Part shown: in pieces, positions 42,772 to 52,346 of the stretch | Layout: each line of letters begins with the position of its first letter | Position numbering within the stretch: the first letter of the stretch is position 1 | Source: CAWAPS01 sp963783945 | GTDB taxonomy: Bacteria; Actinomycetota; Acidimicrobiia; Acidimicrobiales; Palsa-688 | Assembly (NCBI GenBank): GCA_963783945.1 | Contig: CAWAPS010000006.1 | Location: 248,001 to 312,000 of the forward strand | DNA length: 64,000 bases | Direction: 5' to 3' | The notes under the pieces: model-generated | What the model was told of the DNA's origin: nothing | Database searches by the model: none | What the model saw: the letters and a program-made list of their open reading frames with translations, nothing else | Position numbers and translations under genes: made by a program

Positions 42772-44870
42772 TGACGACACCCGAGATGGACGGAACCCCG
42801 GCGGGCACCGCGGTGGACGCGCCGCCCGCCGGGACGGCGCCTACGGTGGCGCATGGGGTGGCCGAGGCCCGGGGTCTGTTCGACCGGGCCATTCTGGGCC
42901 GGGCGCTCATCGACGCCTTCACGAAGCTGGACCCGCGGGTCCAGATCCGAAACCCGGTCATGTTCGTGGTGCTGGTCGGCACGGTGATCACCTTCATCGA
43001 GGCCATCGCCAACTCCACCCTGTTCGCCTGGTCGATCACGGTGTGGCTGTTCCTCACTGTCATCTTCGCCAACTTCGCCGAGGCCATGGCCGAAGGGCGA
43101 GGCAAGGCTCAGGCCGACACCCTGCGGCGCATGCGAGCCGAGACCGAAGCCCGCCGCCTGCTCCCTGATGGCACCGAGCAGCGGGTGCCGGCTTCGGCGC
43201 TGGCCAAAGGCGACCTGGTCGTCTGCGAGGCCGGCGACCTCATCCCCTCTGACGGCGAGATCGTCGAGGGTGTGGCCTCGGTCGACGAGTCGGCCATCAC
43301 CGGTGAATCGGCGCCGGTCATCCGCGAATCGGGCGGGGACCGGTCCGCGGTCACGGGCGGCACCAAGGTCCTCTCCGACCGCATCGTCATCCGGATCACC
43401 GCGGAGCGCGGCCACACCTTCCTGGACCGCATGATCACCCTGGTGGAAGGGGCCAACCGCCAGAAGACCCCCAACGAGATCGCTCTGACGATCCTTTTGG
43501 CCGTGCTGACCATCGTGTTCCTGCCGGTGGTCGTGGTCCTCGAACCTTTCGGCAAGTTCGCCGGAGGGACGGTTTCGGTCGTCATCCTGGTCTCCCTGCT
43601 GGTCTGCCTGATCCCGACCACCATCGGCGCCCTGCTGTCAGCGATCGGCATCGCCGGCATGGACCGCCTGGTGCAGCGCAACGTGCTGGCCATGAGCGGC
43701 CGGGCGGTGGAGGCGGCCGGTGACGTGCAGACCCTGCTGCTCGACAAGACCGGCACCATCACCCTGGGCAACCGGATGGCATCGGAGTTCGTTCCTGTCG
43801 GCGGCCACACCGAGCAACAGGTCGCCGAAGCCGCCCAGCTGGCCTCCCTGGCCGACGAAACACCGGAGGGACGCTCCGTCGTGGTGCTGGCCAAGGAACG
43901 CTTCGATATCCGCGAGCGGGACCTCGGCGCTGATCACACCTTCATTCCTTTTTCGGCCACCACCCGCATGTCCGGTCTCGACCTCGACCACCGCCGGATC
44001 CGCAAGGGCGCGGCCGAGTCCATCAAACGCTGGGCGATCGAGGAGGGCGGCACCGTGCCTTCCGACCTCGACCCCCTGGTCGAAGAAATCTCCCGGCGAG
44101 GTTCTACGCCGCTGGTCGTCGCTGACGGGCCGGTCATCCTCGGGGTGATCGAGCTCAAAGACGTGGTCAAGCAAGGCATTAGGGACAAGTTCGACGAGAT
44201 GCGCCAGATGGGCATCCGCACCGTGATGATCACCGGCGACAACCCTTTGACCGCCGCCGCCATCGCCCAGGAGGCCGGAGTCGACGACTTTCTGGCCGAG
44301 GCCACCCCCGAAGCCAAGATGGACCTCATCAAGGCCGAGCAGGAAGGCGGAAAGCTGGTCGCCATGACCGGCGACGGCACCAACGACGCCCCGGCCCTGG
44401 CCCAAGCCGACGTCGGGGTGGCCATGAACACCGGGACGACCGCAGCCAAAGAGGCCGGCAACATGGTCGACCTCGACTCCAATCCGACCAAGCTGATCGA
44501 CGTGGTGGAGATCGGAAAACAGCTACTCATCACCCGGGGGTCGCTCACCACGTTCTCCATCGCCAACGACGTGGCCAAGTACTTCGCCATCATCCCGGCC
44601 CTGTTCGCCGCCACCTACCCGCAGCTGCAGACCCTCAACATCTTGAAGCTCCACACCCCCCAGAGCGCCGTGCTGTCGGCCGTGATCTTCAACGCTCTGG
44701 TCATCGTGGCCCTCATCCCTCTGGCGTTACGGGGCGTGAGATTCCGACCCGCCTCCTCGGCGGCGATCCTGCGCCGCAACGTCTACATCTACGGGGTGGG
44801 CGGGATCATCGTCCCGTTCATCTTCATCAAACTCATCGACCTCATCCTCGTCGCTCTACACTGGTACTGA
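42771..44870 (+). CDS. kdpB: Potassium-transporting P-type ATPase subunit KdpB
   Basis: 699 aa. The phosphorylated Asp325 is in LLLDKTGTIT, the actuator TGES at 177-180, and the hinge TGDGTNDAPALAQADVG is intact, so the pump should be functional. The Ser of TGES corresponds to the site whose phosphorylation switches off the E. coli enzyme at high K+. The N-terminus has a Pro/Ala/Thr-rich extension of about 25 residues. Confidence 0.97.
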   Translation: MTTPEMDGTPAGTAVDAPPAGTAPTVAHGVAEARGLFDRAILGRALIDAFTKLDPRVQIRNPVMFVVLVGTVITFIEAIANSTLFAWSITVWLFLTVIFANFAEAMAEGRGKAQADTLRRMRAETEARRLLPDGTEQRVPASALAKGDLVVCEAGDLIPSDGEIVEGVASVDESAITGESAPVIRESGGDRSAVTGGTKVLSDRIVIRITAERGHTFLDRMITLVEGANRQKTPNEIALTILLAVLTIVFLPVVVVLEPFGKFAGGTVSVVILVSLLVCLIPTTIGALLSAIGIAGMDRLVQRNVLAMSGRAVEAAGDVQTLLLDKTGTITLGNRMASEFVPVGGHTEQQVAEAAQLASLADETPEGRSVVVLAKERFDIRERDLGADHTFIPFSATTRMSGLDLDHRRIRKGAAESIKRWAIEEGGTVPSDLDPLVEEISRRGSTPLVVADGPVILGVIELKDVVKQGIRDKFDEMRQMGIRTVMITGDNPLTAAAIAQEAGVDDFLAEATPEAKMDLIKAEQEGGKLVAMTGDGTNDAPALAQADVGVAMNTGTTAAKEAGNMVDLDSNPTKLIDVVEIGKQLLITRGSLTTFSIANDVAKYFAIIPALFAATYPQLQTLNILKLHTPQSAVLSAVIFNALVIVALIPLALRGVRFRPASSAAILRRNVYIYGVGGIIVPFIFIKLIDLILVALHWY

Positions 44871-44883
44871 CAGGAGCCCACTG

Positions 44884-45507
44884 ATGCTCACCCATCTCCG
44901 CCGCTCCATCATCTTCGCCCTCATCTGCCTGGTGTTCTTCGGGTTCGTGTACGCCTTCGCCGGCACCGGCGTGGCCCAGGCGCTCTTCAAGCACGAAGCA
45001 GACGGCTCGCTCACATCCAACGGATCCACCCTCATCGGCCAGAACTGGGCCGCCACGAAATGCCCAGGACATCCCCTCGGCAGCTGCGTGTTCCACGGCC
45101 GCCCCGACGACACCGGACCCTACGCCGCCGACCCCAAGCAAGACGTGGCCGGCGGCGACAACCCACTAGTGGCCAACGGCAACAGCGGCGAGTCCGGGGC
45201 CACCAACCTGGGACCCCGATCCCAGACCCTGCTCACCAACACCAAGCAGCTCATCGCCTACTGGCACGCTCTGGGCGTCAACCCCACACCCGACCTGGTC
45301 ACCACCTCAGGCAGCGGCTACGACCCCGACATAACCGCCCAGGACGCCATCGTCCAGATCCCCATGGTGGCCAAAGCCACCGGGATCGCCCCCGCCACCC
45401 TGAGGGCGCTCATCGCCAAGAAGACCAACGACGCCCAACTGGGCTTTCTCGGCAGCAGCTATATCGTCGTGCTGCAGCTAAACGAGGCCCTGGCCAAACT
45501 GCAATGA
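44884..45507 (+). CDS. kdpC: Potassium-transporting ATPase subunit KdpC
   Basis: 207 aa. One N-terminal membrane helix (SIIFALICLVFFGFVYAFAG) is followed by an external domain with NGSTLIGQNW, the conserved LVTTSGSGYDPDI and QIPMVAKATG. ATG with CAGGAGCCC upstream, 13 bases after kdpB. KdpC completes the KdpFABC complex. Confidence 0.95.
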   Translation: MLTHLRRSIIFALICLVFFGFVYAFAGTGVAQALFKHEADGSLTSNGSTLIGQNWAATKCPGHPLGSCVFHGRPDDTGPYAADPKQDVAGGDNPLVANGNSGESGATNLGPRSQTLLTNTKQLIAYWHALGVNPTPDLVTTSGSGYDPDITAQDAIVQIPMVAKATGIAPATLRALIAKKTNDAQLGFLGSSYIVVLQLNEALAKLQ

Positions 45508-45520
45508 GGCCAGCCTCCAA

Positions 45521-45871
45521 ATGACCACAGACGGGTTCACCGATTCGGCCTGCTGGGGTGGCCGACCGGTCGCCCGCACGATCGCCGACGCCGTTCCGAG
45601 GGGGAGGGTCGTCGTCACGGGCGTCATCTACTCGACACAGGTAAGCAAGGAACACGGCACCGACTCCTATGAGTGCCTGATGGACGACGGCACCGGCGAA
45701 ATCGGCTTGCTCTTCCTCGGCCGGCGAAGAGTCGCCGGTATGATGGTTGGCACCCGCTGCACGGTTGAAGGGACCGCCAGAATGCAAGGCGGACGGCTCC
45801 TGGTGTGGAACCCGCTCTACCGAATCGAAGCAGCCAACTACCAGACTCGGACGGAACAGACAAAGGAGTGA
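45521..45871 (+). CDS. OB-fold protein between kdpC and a KdpD-like gene
   Basis: 116 aa. VVVTGVIYSTQVSKEHGTDS, then YECLMDDGTGEIGLLFLG and TRCTVEGTARMQGGRLLVWN follow the five-strand OB-fold nucleic-acid-binding pattern seen in small actinobacterial proteins. It is 13 bases after kdpC and its stop overlaps the following KdpD-like start as GTGA, so all are one transcript. A nucleic-acid-binding protein inside a kdp operon is unexpected; the role is unknown. Confidence 0.72.
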   Translation: MTTDGFTDSACWGGRPVARTIADAVPRGRVVVTGVIYSTQVSKEHGTDSYECLMDDGTGEIGLLFLGRRRVAGMMVGTRCTVEGTARMQGGRLLVWNPLYRIEAANYQTRTEQTKE

Positions 45872-47040
45872 ACAACACCGAGGTGACCGAGACCGATGCG
45901 ACCGACGTGGTCGAGGCCGCTGGTCACTTCCGTATATACCTCGGAGCGGCAGCGGGTGTCGGCAAGACCTACGCCATGCTCAACGAGGGCCACCGGCGCA
46001 AAGCGCGGGGCACCGACGTCGTCATCGGCTTCGTGGAAAGCCACGGCCGCCCGCTCACCCAGGAGCTCTGCAACGACCTGGAGACCATCCCCCGGCAGGT
46101 CATCGAATACCGGGGCACCAGCTTCGAGGAGATGGATCTCGACGCCGTGATCGCCCGCCACCCGAAAGTCGCACTCGTCGACGAACTGGCCCACACCAAC
46201 GTCCCCGGATCCCGCCACCCCAAACGCTGGGAAGACGTCATCGAAATCCTCGGCGCAGGAATCGACGTGATCACCACCGTCAACATCCAGCACCTGGAGA
46301 GCATCGCCGACGCCGTCGAGCAAATGACCGGGACCCAGGTCCGCGAGCGGGTCCCGGACTGGGTGGTGCGCAAAGCCGACCAGATCGAGCTCGTCGACTC
46401 CTCACCCGAAGCCCTTCGCCGGCGCATGCTTCACGGCAACATCTACCCCAAGGAAAAGATCCCCCAGGCCCTCACCCATTTCTTCCGAACCGACAACCTC
46501 ATCGCCCTACGGGAACTGGCCCTGCGCTTCCTGGCCGACGAAACCGAAGACGAACTCCTCGAGCACCTCCAACGCCACCAGAACCCGGTCCTCTGGGAAA
46601 CCAGCGAACGCATCCTTGTCGCCATCACCGCCGCCCCCGGCACCGACGCCATCGTCCGTCGGGCCTCGAGGATGGCCACCCGAATCAAGGCCGACCTTCA
46701 CGTTCTGCATATCGTTCCCGGCGACGGCACCCCCCGATCAAACGATCAACAACTGGCCGTCCTGCGCCAACTGACTGACGATGTCGGCGCCGACTGGACC
46801 GAGATCCAAGGCGACGACCCCGCCCAGGCCATAATCGACTTCGCCCGGGCCAAGCAGATCACCCAGATCGTGGTCGGGTCCAGCAGCCGCAGCCGCTGGC
46901 AGGAGCTCAAAGGCGGAGGCTCCATCGTCAGGAAGATCTCCCGCCTGGCCGCCGCCGCCGGGATCGACGTCCACATCATCGCCAGGCGCAACGGCACTCA
47001 CGATGCAAACGAGAACACAGAGATCGCCGACGGGACCTGA
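45868..47040 (+). CDS. KdpD-like sensor (KdpD and USP domains) without histidine kinase
   Basis: 390 aa from a GTG just after AAAGGA. The KdpD N-terminal domain has the Walker A GAAAGVGKTYAML (26-38) and VDELAHTNVPGSRHPKRWED, then the USP domain (ERILVAITAAPGTDAIVRRA; TQIVVGSSSRSRW). The protein ends there: the four membrane helices, GAF and histidine kinase domains of full KdpD are absent, as is a KdpE gene. It may sense ATP, K+ or a cyclic nucleotide as a stand-alone domain, possibly acting on another kinase. Confidence 0.88.
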   Translation: MNNTEVTETDATDVVEAAGHFRIYLGAAAGVGKTYAMLNEGHRRKARGTDVVIGFVESHGRPLTQELCNDLETIPRQVIEYRGTSFEEMDLDAVIARHPKVALVDELAHTNVPGSRHPKRWEDVIEILGAGIDVITTVNIQHLESIADAVEQMTGTQVRERVPDWVVRKADQIELVDSSPEALRRRMLHGNIYPKEKIPQALTHFFRTDNLIALRELALRFLADETEDELLEHLQRHQNPVLWETSERILVAITAAPGTDAIVRRASRMATRIKADLHVLHIVPGDGTPRSNDQQLAVLRQLTDDVGADWTEIQGDDPAQAIIDFARAKQITQIVVGSSSRSRWQELKGGGSIVRKISRLAAAAGIDVHIIARRNGTHDANENTEIADGT

Positions 47041-47195
47041 CGGCCCGATGGACCGGCGTCTTAACCCGATCCGAAAATGTCTGCTGCTAATTCCTCACGC
47101 CTCACGCCATGACCGACATGACCGACATGATGGCGCTACTCGTCGCAAGCAACGTCCCCGCCTCGAAATATTCGCCTGCCGGGTTATAGGCGGTG

Positions 47196-48596
47196 TCAGG
47201 ACGCGGCAGGATCGTCGGTAGCGGCCCTCCGCAACGTGCGCTCGTATCGACTGCGAATGTCCTCCAGGTCGTTGGGCTCAGACACCGACTCCTTGGCGCT
47301 CAGGAAGATCATCTCCGCCTGGCGGACCAGTATTCGTCGCTGCTCAGATGACGTGGTCTCCTCCATGATCGTGGCTAGCGCGTCCATCATGCGGATGATC
47401 ACAGCCGGCATGCCCCTGGCGGCCTGACGAATCTTGTCGAATGCCCGGTTAACCATGCGGGCATAGGAGGGATCGGACTCGATGAGCCTTACCCGACCAA
47501 ATCGGTCGCGGTAGACGCCCTCCACCAGAGTCCGGCCGGAGATCCGGCTCAAACCCGCCGCCAACCAGTCGATACAGGTCAGGGCAGTGAAGGTGTCGTT
47601 CACCGCAGGCGACAGGGCACGGATGGCGATCTCGACCAGCTGATCGATGGCGAACACTGGATCCTGCATGAGCGTCCGATGCGGTCCGGTGACATGCGCC
47701 TGAGCCAGATCGAGCGCGACCTGCCCTGCCGCCCCTTGCGGCCAGACCGTGGCCAGCGGACGCCCGGCCACCAGGAAATGTCCGGGACGATGGTCAAGGC
47801 GGATGACGGCATCGGTGCGGGCTGCGATATCGACCAACTGTGCGTATCCCACGAACTGTAGATAGCCGCTGGCAGTGGCGGGGACGACACCGCCCCTCTC
47901 CTCGATCAGGCGCAGCAGTTCCGGTACGGACTTCCCCGCGCCGTTCGGCGCTACCGATCCCAGAACGTCAGCGCCTTGTAGGGGGAACTCGGCATCGATT
48001 GAGCGCATGAGATCGCGGGCGATGCCGGCGATCACCTCCGGGAGCTGAATCGATTTGGCGATGTGATGGATGAAATAGATGAGAACAGCGATGTCCACCA
48101 ACAGCAGCGCTTCAGCGACGGTAATCGACAGATGGGGCACGAAGTTGCCCGTAATCGAACCGAGGGCCAACACCGCGTAGACAAAGGTGCCAACGAAGAC
48201 GCCCAGCGTGACCTGGTTGCCCAGGTCGCGTACGAAGTTGCGCATCATACGCGGACCGAACTGCTGCGACGCCAAGGTCAAAGCCAGGATCGTGATCGAG
48301 AACACGACGCCGACCACTGTGATCACCGCGGCTGCGATGGCGCTGAGCACCTGACGGCCCGCATCGGCGCTTCCGGTCCGAATCCAGAAGGGCAGAGTCA
48401 ACTCTCGGTGATAGGCGGCCAGATCGATCTCGAACGTGACGGCGAACAGCAAGCCGGCGACGACAACGAGGATGGTGGGAACCAGCCAGAAGGTCGTACG
48501 CAGCGCTTCCCGCCGCCAACTGGGCAGCTTTCTCTGCCCGTCTCGGCCCGTCGGGCCGCCCGGCGGACGGCCCAAATTGTCACGCTCAATCGTCAT
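47196..48596 (-). CDS. DUF2254 family membrane protein
   Basis: 466 aa. Four N-terminal membrane segments (for example TFWLVPTILVVVAGLLFAVT and AIAAAVITVVGVVFSITILA) include the family's SQQFGPRMMRNFVRD between helices 2 and 3. A large cytoplasmic part follows with GYLQFVGYAQLVDIAART and FAIDQLVEIAIRALSPAVND. The function of DUF2254 is not established. It is convergent with the first KdpD-like gene and divergent from the second. Confidence 0.88.
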   Translation of the reverse strand: MTIERDNLGRPPGGPTGRDGQRKLPSWRREALRTTFWLVPTILVVVAGLLFAVTFEIDLAAYHRELTLPFWIRTGSADAGRQVLSAIAAAVITVVGVVFSITILALTLASQQFGPRMMRNFVRDLGNQVTLGVFVGTFVYAVLALGSITGNFVPHLSITVAEALLLVDIAVLIYFIHHIAKSIQLPEVIAGIARDLMRSIDAEFPLQGADVLGSVAPNGAGKSVPELLRLIEERGGVVPATASGYLQFVGYAQLVDIAARTDAVIRLDHRPGHFLVAGRPLATVWPQGAAGQVALDLAQAHVTGPHRTLMQDPVFAIDQLVEIAIRALSPAVNDTFTALTCIDWLAAGLSRISGRTLVEGVYRDRFGRVRLIESDPSYARMVNRAFDKIRQAARGMPAVIIRMMDALATIMEETTSSEQRRILVRQAEMIFLSAKESVSEPNDLEDIRSRYERTLRRAATDDPAAS

Positions 48597-48924
48597 CGTT
48601 CAGGCCGGCGGGCATGACCCGGCAGGAAGATCACGCCGGCCATCGGGAGGCGCCCGTCAGCGCGACCTGCCTGGTAGATCATTTGCCCGAACAGGCGAGG
48701 CGGGAATAGAAATCGGTCATAGGTGCAGTCCTCCAGACGCCGACCAGACTTCCCGGCACACCGCACACCAAAGATAGTCCTCCCGAGCGACACCCATCGC
48801 CGGCACCTCGGTGCGAAGACGGGCGCGGCGTCCGTCGGACCCAGACTCCGTCAGTGCCGGGCGTCAGCGGGTGGATCGCTACGCTCGATGGGCGCGGCGT
48901 GACCCGCATAGAGGGGAGAGTCTC
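48597..48924. other. Divergent intergenic region
   Basis: 330 nt between the DUF2254 gene and the second KdpD-like gene; it must contain both promoters. The only clear signal is GAGGGGAGAG (48911-48920), the ribosome binding site of the latter. Longer plus-strand reading up to 48811 is Arg-rich and not protein-like. Confidence 0.5.
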
Positions 48925-49986
48925 GTGGCCGACTGTGGGAGATTGGTGACCTTTCTGGGTACCGCTCCGGGTGTGGGCAAGACCTACGCCATGTTGACGG
49001 AGGGACGGCGCCGGGCCGATGCCGGCGAGCACGTGGTGGTGGGATGGATCGAGGCTCACGACCGGCCCGAGACAGTGGCTCAACTAGGCGACCTCCACCT
49101 GTTCGAGCCTGGTCAGGTGACATATCGGGGTCACGATTTTGCCGAACTTGACCTTCCGAGCGTGCTCGCGGTCGAACCGGAGGTGGTGATCGTTGATGAG
49201 CTCGCCCACAGCGTGCCCGGCGGGGACCGGAAACGGTGGATGGATGTCGCCGACCTGCTCGCGGCGGGCGTCGATGTGTTGACGAGTGTCAACGTGGCCA
49301 ATCTGGTGTCGGCTCGGGAGTTCGCGGCGCGACTCACCGGGGCGGGCACGGTGGAATCGGTACCGGACGAGTTCGTGCGGTCGGGCCATGTGGTCCTCGT
49401 GGATCTGCCCGCGGACGCCCTCCGACGGAGGATCGCTTCAGGTCGCGTGTACTCGGCGGATCGGGTTGGGGGCGCCCTGGCGGAATATTTCCGAGCGGCC
49501 AATCTCGAGGCGCTGAGCGAGCTCAGCCGGGCTTGGATGGAAGACACCGTCGAGCAGGTGGGTGCCGACTTGTTGGTTCGGCGGGGTCTGGCCGAGGCGG
49601 CTCCCCGGAGTATGGTCATGGCCGGGGTGTCGGGGTCAGGGTGGGGTGAGGCGGTAATCCGGCGAGCGACGGAGCTGGCCTGTGATGACGACGCCGACCT
49701 GCTCGTCGTGCACGCCCGAATCGCCGATGGCGAGACCAGGTCACGCCGAGCCGTCCTCGCCCAGCTCCGAGACCTGACCGCACAGGTTGGAGGAAGCTAC
49801 ACCGAGGTCGACGGCGACTCTCCGAGCCGGGCCTTGGCCGAGCTGGTCCGCGCTCGGGGCGCCTCCAGGGTGGTTGTGGCCCGACATCGGTCACGCCTGG
49901 GTGAGCTGGTGCGGGGCTCGGTTTCGTCGCAGCTGCGTCGGCTGCTGCCCGGCACTCCAATCGACGAGGTCCACGACAGAGCTTGA
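48925..49986 (+). CDS. Second KdpD-like sensor without histidine kinase
   Basis: 353 aa from GTG behind GAGGGGAGAG. Walker A GTAPGVGKTYAML (12-24), VIVDELAHSVPGGDRKRWMD and VLTSVNVANLVSAREF show the KdpD domain, and a USP-like domain follows (VMAGVSGSGWGEAVIRRATE; SRVVVARHRSRL). As in its paralogue at 45.9 kb, the membrane and kinase parts are missing. It is more diverged (HTNVPG is HSVPGG) and stands as a single gene. Confidence 0.86.
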   Translation: MADCGRLVTFLGTAPGVGKTYAMLTEGRRRADAGEHVVVGWIEAHDRPETVAQLGDLHLFEPGQVTYRGHDFAELDLPSVLAVEPEVVIVDELAHSVPGGDRKRWMDVADLLAAGVDVLTSVNVANLVSAREFAARLTGAGTVESVPDEFVRSGHVVLVDLPADALRRRIASGRVYSADRVGGALAEYFRAANLEALSELSRAWMEDTVEQVGADLLVRRGLAEAAPRSMVMAGVSGSGWGEAVIRRATELACDDDADLLVVHARIADGETRSRRAVLAQLRDLTAQVGGSYTEVDGDSPSRALAELVRARGASRVVVARHRSRLGELVRGSVSSQLRRLLPGTPIDEVHDRA

Positions 49987-50108
49987 GGCGGGCGCAGGCT
50001 CACGTCAGATGGGCTTCGGGGTCAGCCCTTCGAGCACGTCGAGGTCACTTATATGACCGGCCGCACCCTGCAGATCGACCTGGGAACCCGCACCTGGCGC
50101 TGAACGCG

Positions 50109-51329
50109 CTAAACCGGAGTGAACGAGATCGGAAGATAGTCCAATCCCCATTCCATGGACGGAACAGTCCGCCTCGGTGCGTCACCGCTCGTGATCCGGA
50201 TGTCGTTCATGCGGGCCAGGATCTCTTCGAATATGACCCGAAGATTGAGCCGGGCCAGATGGGACCCGACGCAGCGGTGGGTTCCGGCTCCGAAGGTCAA
50301 GTGGCGATTCCTGGCCCGGGCCATCTGAAGTTCCGCCGGTTCGTCGAAAGCCTCGGGATCGCGGTTAGCCCCGCCGAAATGCATGAGCACCGCGTCACCG
50401 CTCTTGAGCGGGTGGCCGCGGACATCCACGTCCCGGGTGCACACCCGAAACAACGACATCACGGGAGGATCCATCCGCAGCACCTCCTCCAACATCGTCG
50501 GGATCAGGCTGGGCTGGCGTCTGAGCTGCTCCTGGATCTCTGGGTGCTCGATCAAAGAAAACATGGCGGAGCCGATGGCGTCGTTGGTGGTGAAGAAACC
50601 CCCCAACACCAGGATGCGTATTACCCCGGATATCTCCTCGTCGGTCAGGGCGCGACCCTCCACAGTCCCGTACAGCAAGGCGTCGATGATGTCGGAGCGA
50701 CGGGGCTCCTCCCGGCGCGTTTCAACCAGACTCAATATCCACTCCATCCACCCGGCCATCCCTGCCGCCTGGGCGGCGGGGTCGGCCACGTCCATCAGTT
50801 TGTGCAAATGGCTGAGTGTGGTCCGCAGCTCGGCGTCGTTGTCGATTCCGAAGACGGCGTGATAGAGAACGAGAGGGGGTTCGGGTTTGGCGAACTGACG
50901 GACCAGGTCGCACTCGCCGTCGTCGATGAAGTCGTCGATGAGGTCGGTAACGATGCGGCGCACCTTCGGCTCGTGCGCCGCTATCGCAGCCGGGGACAGA
51001 AAGGGATTCAGGAGATGCCTGAAGTCTCTCTGGAGGGGCGGATCGGTGAACATCGGTGGCATGTCGCCCATACCCGTATCCACATCGGCCTCTACGTGCT
51101 TGTCGTAGGCGGAGCTGAACGTCTGCCAGTCCTGAAGCACCCTCAGCACGTCATCGCGCTTGGTCAACACCCACATGCCCTTGCTGGAACCACCCAGCTC
51201 CCTCGGAGCGTCGCTACGCGCCACGGGGCACCTGACCTGCAGGTGCTCCACCACCTCCCACATGTGATCGGTGAGGTACGGTTGCCCCATTCCGTAGTGC
51301 TGCTCGAAATGATGCAGATCCGGATTCAT
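50109..51329 (-). CDS. Cytochrome P450 with an altered I-helix
   Basis: 406 aa; ATG 51329 with GGGGAGACC upstream. The ExxR is in LEEVLRMDPP and the heme loop is FGAGTHRCVGSHLAR with Cys353. The I-helix reads VLGGFFTTNDAIG, so the conserved acid of (A/G)Gx(D/E)TT is Phe. That residue normally relays protons for O2 activation, so chemistry may differ, or another residue may serve. No ferredoxin is adjacent. Divergent from the DsbA/FrnE gene. Confidence 0.92.
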   Translation of the reverse strand: MNPDLHHFEQHYGMGQPYLTDHMWEVVEHLQVRCPVARSDAPRELGGSSKGMWVLTKRDDVLRVLQDWQTFSSAYDKHVEADVDTGMGDMPPMFTDPPLQRDFRHLLNPFLSPAAIAAHEPKVRRIVTDLIDDFIDDGECDLVRQFAKPEPPLVLYHAVFGIDNDAELRTTLSHLHKLMDVADPAAQAAGMAGWMEWILSLVETRREEPRRSDIIDALLYGTVEGRALTDEEISGVIRILVLGGFFTTNDAIGSAMFSLIEHPEIQEQLRRQPSLIPTMLEEVLRMDPPVMSLFRVCTRDVDVRGHPLKSGDAVLMHFGGANRDPEAFDEPAELQMARARNRHLTFGAGTHRCVGSHLARLNLRVIFEEILARMNDIRITSGDAPRRTVPSMEWGLDYLPISFTPV

Positions 51330-51504
51330 CGAGGTCTCCCCAGGGTGAGCGTCTCCACCGGTGACAAATGGGACGGTCGTCACCGGCAATATAACACCCG
51401 GCGGATCCGAGCCGCCGGAGCGGCACCGGGAGGCCCGGACGAGTCGCGGTCTCCCCTCCTTCGGCAGCGGGAACACGCCAGGGTCTCGGAGCGTTGGAAC
51501 TCTT

Positions 51505-52203
51505 GTGTTAGTCGAAATCTGGTCAGACGTTGTGTGCCCCTGGTGCTATATCGGCAAACGCCGGTTCGAGGCGGCGCTGGACCGCTTTGAGCACGCCGAC
51601 GAGGTGCAGATCCAGTGGCGCAGCTTCGAGCTCGATCCGAACGCGCCTGCGCAGCGCCCGCTGAGCGGACCCGAGCACCTCGCGGCCAAGTACGGGATGA
51701 CCGTACCGGAGGCTCAGGCCCGGATGGAGAGCATGAACCAGATGGCAGCCGCCGAGGGCCTCGACTTCGACCTGGCCCATACGCAAGGTGGCAACACCTT
51801 CGACGCTCACCGGCTCATCCACCTCGGCTACTCGAAGGACGCCCCGACCGGGGCGGCAACCAAGGAAGCTCTCCTGAGGTCGTACTTCACTGACCTGCAG
51901 CCGATCGGCGAACCGGACGTCCTGATCAAGGCCGGTATCGAGGCCGGACTGGACAGCAGCGAGGTCGGTGATCTTCTGGCGACCGACCGCTACGCCGCTG
52001 AGGTCCGTCACGACGAGGCGGACGCGGCCAAGCTGGGATGCACCGGCGTACCGTTCTTCGTCTTTGACCGGGCCTTCGCCGTTCCAGGCGCCCAGGACTC
52101 TGAGACCTTCTTGGCCACCCTTCGGCGGGCGTGGGAGCGTTCTCATCCGGTCATGGTGACCGAGCCGGGCAACGTCTGCGGTGAGGACGGCTGCCCCATC
52201 TGA
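51505..52203 (+). CDS. DsbA/FrnE-family thiol oxidoreductase
   Basis: 232 aa from GTG (MLVEIWSDVVCPWCYIGKRR). The thioredoxin-fold active site CPWC (Cys11, Cys14) is followed by an all-helical insertion and the cis-Pro loop GCTGVPFFVFD. This is FrnE-like 2-hydroxychromene-2-carboxylate isomerase/DsbA, a cytoplasmic type with no signal peptide. The C-terminus has an extra Cys pair (NVCGEDGCPI). It could act on aromatic ring products or in thiol redox. Confidence 0.88.
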   Translation: MLVEIWSDVVCPWCYIGKRRFEAALDRFEHADEVQIQWRSFELDPNAPAQRPLSGPEHLAAKYGMTVPEAQARMESMNQMAAAEGLDFDLAHTQGGNTFDAHRLIHLGYSKDAPTGAATKEALLRSYFTDLQPIGEPDVLIKAGIEAGLDSSEVGDLLATDRYAAEVRHDEADAAKLGCTGVPFFVFDRAFAVPGAQDSETFLATLRRAWERSHPVMVTEPGNVCGEDGCPI

Positions 52204-52236
52204 CGGCATCAGCGCCGCACTCGAGGCGCAGCCGGC

Positions 52237-52332
52237 TAAGGGCCCGCCACGAAACAACTTGACGCAATTCTCTTGTAAACATGCATGTCGTGGCACAGGA
52301 CTTGTTCCAAGTCGTTTCGTGGCGGGCCCTAA
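52237..52332. mobile_element. 90-bp MITE-like inverted repeat flanked by TAA
   Basis: Termini GGGCCCGCCACGAAACAACT(TG) at 52240-52261 and its reverse complement at 52308-52329 match at 21 of 22 positions. TAA abuts both ends (52237-52239 and 52330-52332), as a 3-bp target duplication would. The 46-bp core includes the small hairpin GACTTG-TTC-CAAGTC, which uses part of the right terminus. It lies between convergent genes and may also terminate both. No second copy was found here. Confidence 0.55.
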
Positions 52333-52346
52333 GGCGACGAGCCCTT

